From: Candidatus Omnitrophota bacterium
GTDB taxonomy: Bacteria; Omnitrophota; Omnitrophia; Omnitrophales; Aquincolibacteriaceae
NCBI GenBank assembly: GCA_016196555.1
Contig: JACPXL010000045.1
Location: 1-34,575 of the forward strand
DNA length: 34,575 nucleotides
Reading direction: 5' to 3'
This document shows positions 32,649 through 34,575 of the stretch, in pieces. Made by a program: the position numbers and the translations under genes. Position 1 is the stretch's first letter; every line of letters begins with the position of its first letter. The notes under the pieces were generated by a model that worked only from the letters and a program-made list of their open reading frames with translations, made no database searches and had not been told where the DNA came from.

Positions 32649-33013
32649 GGCCATTCCTCCCAGGACAATTTGTCGCCGACGCGAATGCTGCGTTCGGGCC
32701 CCGTTTTGAATTCGAGGACCGAATGGGCGTTCCAAACAACGGGGGAAAACAGATTAGGCTTAAGATTTTTTAAAAGGAAAACCACTTCATTATGATGATT
32801 AAGAAAATAAACGTCGATGGCATATCTCATTCCAATCGTATGAACGCTCATGCAGGAAGTGATCCAGCAGGCCTCATCGTCGCCGATTGTCTTTGTTCCC
32901 AAAAGCCCCTTCATCCGTTTAAAAACGTTATTGCAGTATCGGATTTTCCTCGCGACCGCGGTCCCTTGCGTTTTATTAATCAACGGGGGCTGGGTTAGTA
33001 GCGGATACTGCAC
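32645..33013 (-). CDS. DUF192 family protein
   Basis: A 122-residue DUF192 protein: VARKIRYCNNVFKRMKGLLGTK (~20-41), the conserved M-x-T-x-GMRYAIDVYFLN region (here MSVHTIGMRYAIDVYFLN) and a C-terminal VGDKLSW. The family is small, mostly beta, often exported, and of unknown function. Here no clear signal peptide is seen, so it may be cytoplasmic. A GTG start at 33013 is well supported by AAGGAGG six bases upstream; this makes it overlap tadC by 38 bases. Its stop overlaps tadE by 4 bases. It is fully embedded in the tad operon, so a pilus-related role is inferred. Confidence 0.85.
   Translation of the reverse strand: MQYPLLTQPPLINKTQGTAVARKIRYCNNVFKRMKGLLGTKTIGDDEACWITSCMSVHTIGMRYAIDVYFLNHHNEVVFLLKNLKPNLFSPVVWNAHSVLEFKTGPERSIRVGDKLSWEEWP
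32656..32661 (-). promoter_or_regulatory. Ribosome-binding site deciding the first tadE start
   Basis: GGGAGG on the minus strand, seven bases before ATG 32648, inside the last codons of the DUF192 gene. Confidence 0.7.
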
Positions 33014-33917
33014 TTGGCGCCTCCTTATCGTCTTTGAGCATATTCATATTTTTAAGCCGATAAACGCTTGGTCCCAAAGCCATGGCAAAGATGGTGATAA
33101 AAATGAGCATCATAGGGAAAACCAGTTTGACCGGAATTTGATGGGCCTTTTCCCGGAGCCGCTGCCGGTATTTGTCGCGCAGCTGATAAGAATGGATCCT
33201 CAATACATTTGAAAGGCTTGCCCCTAATTGTTCGGATTCAACAATGGCGCTCAAGATGACCACCAAATCGGGAGATTCGCAGCGTCTTGAAAGGCGGTCA
33301 CAAGCTTGAGAAAGCGGAATGCCGCCTAAATATTCATGATGCATAATTTGAAATTCCTGCACGAGGGGATTTGATTTTTCCAATTCGTCCAAGACTCGAG
33401 GCAGCGCGGCCGTAAAATTTAATCCAGCTTCCAGCGAAACAACCATGAGATCAAAAAGCTGGGGAAGGACTTTCGAAATTTCTCTTTGACGGTTTTCAAA
33501 ACGGATTCGAAGATAAAAATTAGCGAAGAAAAAAAGTGCACAGCCGAGTACGAAGTTTCGAATGGCGAATTGAAGGGAGAAATTTCCTAGAACCGCAATG
33601 TAAAAGGTGACCGACAGAGGAATCAGGTAACAAAGCCGGATAATCCATTGAAAAGTCTTAATGGCTTTCCGGGAACGGATTCCCGTCAGGTAGAGTTTAC
33701 GGATAGCTTTACTCCCGTAAGATTGATCCAAAGAAATCAAATTTCCATGATTGGATTCCGCAGGGCGTGTTCCGTCAAAACTAAAAGGAAAGTTGAGGCC
33801 GGCCGGAACACTGGCAACGCGTTGTGAAACAAGCGATTTGAGTTGCTGCTGGCGGAGAAAATACCAGCATACGCTCATCGCTGAAATTGAAAAAAGTAAA
33901 GCCGACAACGCAATCAT
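32976..33917 (-). CDS. tadC: Tad pilus inner-membrane platform protein TadC (T2SSF family)
   Basis: A 313-residue inner-membrane assembly platform protein. An N-terminal helix and a central helix pair (~105-150) precede the T2SSF domain (~175-300, LPQLFDLMVVSLEAGLNFTAALPRV … ESEQLGASLSNVLRIHSYQLRDKYRQRLREKA), and a terminal helix follows (LVFPMMLIFITIFAMALGP). It works with TadB and the TadA ATPase. It lies 12 bases after tadB; its 3' end overlaps DUF192 by 38 bases. Confidence 0.92.
   Translation of the reverse strand: MIALSALLFSISAMSVCWYFLRQQQLKSLVSQRVASVPAGLNFPFSFDGTRPAESNHGNLISLDQSYGSKAIRKLYLTGIRSRKAIKTFQWIIRLCYLIPLSVTFYIAVLGNFSLQFAIRNFVLGCALFFFANFYLRIRFENRQREISKVLPQLFDLMVVSLEAGLNFTAALPRVLDELEKSNPLVQEFQIMHHEYLGGIPLSQACDRLSRRCESPDLVVILSAIVESEQLGASLSNVLRIHSYQLRDKYRQRLREKAHQIPVKLVFPMMLIFITIFAMALGPSVYRLKNMNMLKDDKEAPSAVSATNPAPVD
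33020..33026 (-). promoter_or_regulatory. Ribosome-binding site fixing the DUF192 GTG start
   Basis: Minus-strand AAGGAGG, a near-perfect Shine-Dalgarno sequence six bases before GTG 33013. It lies inside the tadC coding sequence. Confidence 0.8.
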
Positions 33918-33929
33918 GGTTCCTCTCCT

Positions 33930-34575
33930 TCACGGTTTGATCAAAACGATACGGCGCATCCACATAAATGCCACAATTTGAATCATAAAACTTGCCGTGA
34001 GCAAAGTGACTCCTAAGCTCGATGCGGCAAATTCAAAAAGTAAGGCCCTGTCAATGAAATACCAAACGACCGCAAAAACAAATGGCAGTGCGCACAATAC
34101 CCACATACTGAAGACACCCTGAGAGCTGAGTACTTTGATTTCCCGCTCTAGCGCGAAGCGGTCACGTATAGTTTTTTCAAGATTTTCCAAAAGCTCGCTT
34201 AAATTTCCTCCCAATTCTTGATGCGTAATGATGGCAGTGGTCAGGATTTTTAATTCGGGTGTCTTGATGCGGTGGTAAAGATTTCTAAATGCGCCCTCAA
34301 TGGGCATTCCAAGTCTTATTTCTGCGCTTACGGTTTTAAATTCGGTGCAAAGGGGATGAGGAGCGGTATTGGCCACCGATTCGATGGCAGCTTCAAGGGA
34401 ATGCCCCACTTTTAGAGACCCCGCCAGAATCGATGTGGCATCCGCAAGGTATTCAGAAAACAAGGCCAGATATTGATTATTTTTTCGCTTCAAGTACAGA
34501 AAGGGGAAGTAGATAAAGAGCGCAGCCAGAGGAACCGAACTGCTATGAGGAAGAAAAAGATTGGCGATAAAAAAC
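33930..34575 (-). CDS. tadB: Tad pilus inner-membrane platform protein TadB (5' end outside window)
   Basis: The visible part is the C-terminal ~215 residues of a TadB-type T2SSF protein: EYLADATSILAGSLKVGHSLEAAIESVA, ITHQELGGNLSELLENLEKTIRDRFALEREIKVLSSQG, and two C-terminal membrane helices. A TTG at 34493 could be read as a start. However, the frame stays open to the right edge and encodes a further hydrophobic segment (LAALFIYFPFLYLKRK), the membrane helix expected before the T2SSF domain. I therefore treat the gene as truncated by the window, with TadA/CpaF and CpaE genes expected further right. Confidence 0.9.
   Translation of the reverse strand, partial: FFIANLFLPHSSSVPLAALFIYFPFLYLKRKNNQYLALFSEYLADATSILAGSLKVGHSLEAAIESVANTAPHPLCTEFKTVSAEIRLGMPIEGAFRNLYHRIKTPELKILTTAIITHQELGGNLSELLENLEKTIRDRFALEREIKVLSSQGVFSMWVLCALPFVFAVVWYFIDRALLFEFAASSLGVTLLTASFMIQIVAFMWMRRIVLIKP

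Noticed and set aside
34491-34493. TTG as the start of tadB, giving a 187-residue protein.
   Set aside because: The frame is open to the window edge and encodes a further membrane helix expected in TadB, so the gene continues outside.

Overview
The window looks like a chromosomal segment from an uncultured, free-standing Gram-negative bacterium, most plausibly Omnitrophota or a related deep-branching lineage. The evidence is a secretin-type Tad pilus locus, a DUF4912 + GH57 branching-enzyme pair, an EF-P with an atypical loop, HTTM and GT39-type membrane proteins, and numerous REP-like intergenic palindromes. The phylum is an inference from gene content only.

Layout. (i) 1-228: the C-terminal end of a probable large serine recombinase reads directly into the 3' end of a tRNA-His gene on the opposite strand, which looks like the edge of an integrated element. 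(ii) 271-7213, + strand: glycogen/alpha-glucan genes (DUF4912 protein, GH57 branching enzyme), a D,D-carboxypeptidase with a peptidoglycan-binding tail, an exported glucoamylase-like glycosidase overlapping a PgeF/YfiH laccase-domain gene, and EF-P. (iii) 7210-9569, - strand: a GT39-type membrane glycosyltransferase and a lipoate-protein ligase family gene. (iv) 9646-16103, + strand: pyruvate dehydrogenase complex E1 (AceE type), E2 and E3, followed by pdxH. The lipoate ligase sits divergently from these and would supply the E2 cofactor. (v) 16184-21470: a small STI1-like protein, a SufT-type Fe-S maturation protein, a large YdiJ-type FAD/Fe-S dehydrogenase (a likely Fe-S client) and an HTTM membrane protein. 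(vi) 21508-24675: hairpin cluster, tRNA-Val(CAC), an SGNH-hydrolase-like membrane-anchored protein and a convergent GT39-type protein. (vii) 24798-34575: DUF378 protein, then a Tad pilus locus in two convergent halves: cpaB-cpaC (+) and tadB-tadC-DUF192-tadE-tadE-tadG-like-PMT (-). It runs off the right edge; the ATPase genes are expected beyond it.

The most striking part is the last operon. The 991-residue TadG-like protein carries an N-terminal pilin-like anchor, five CGNGxC cysteine-rich modules, a roughly 250-residue (Ser-Thr-Asp-Thr)n tract, a displaced sixth cysteine module, a second Ser/Thr-rich tract and a cysteine-rich C-terminal head. The next gene, 14 bases downstream on the same strand, encodes a protein O-mannosyltransferase (PMT) family enzyme. 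I infer a dedicated O-glycosylated, mucin-like stalked adhesin made with the Tad machinery.

Genes are tightly packed, with several 1-4 base or longer overlaps and frequent TTG/GTG starts. The few gaps are mostly occupied by palindromic repeats. There is no gene-free stretch over 300 bases, and I see no CRISPR array, rRNA or insertion sequence.
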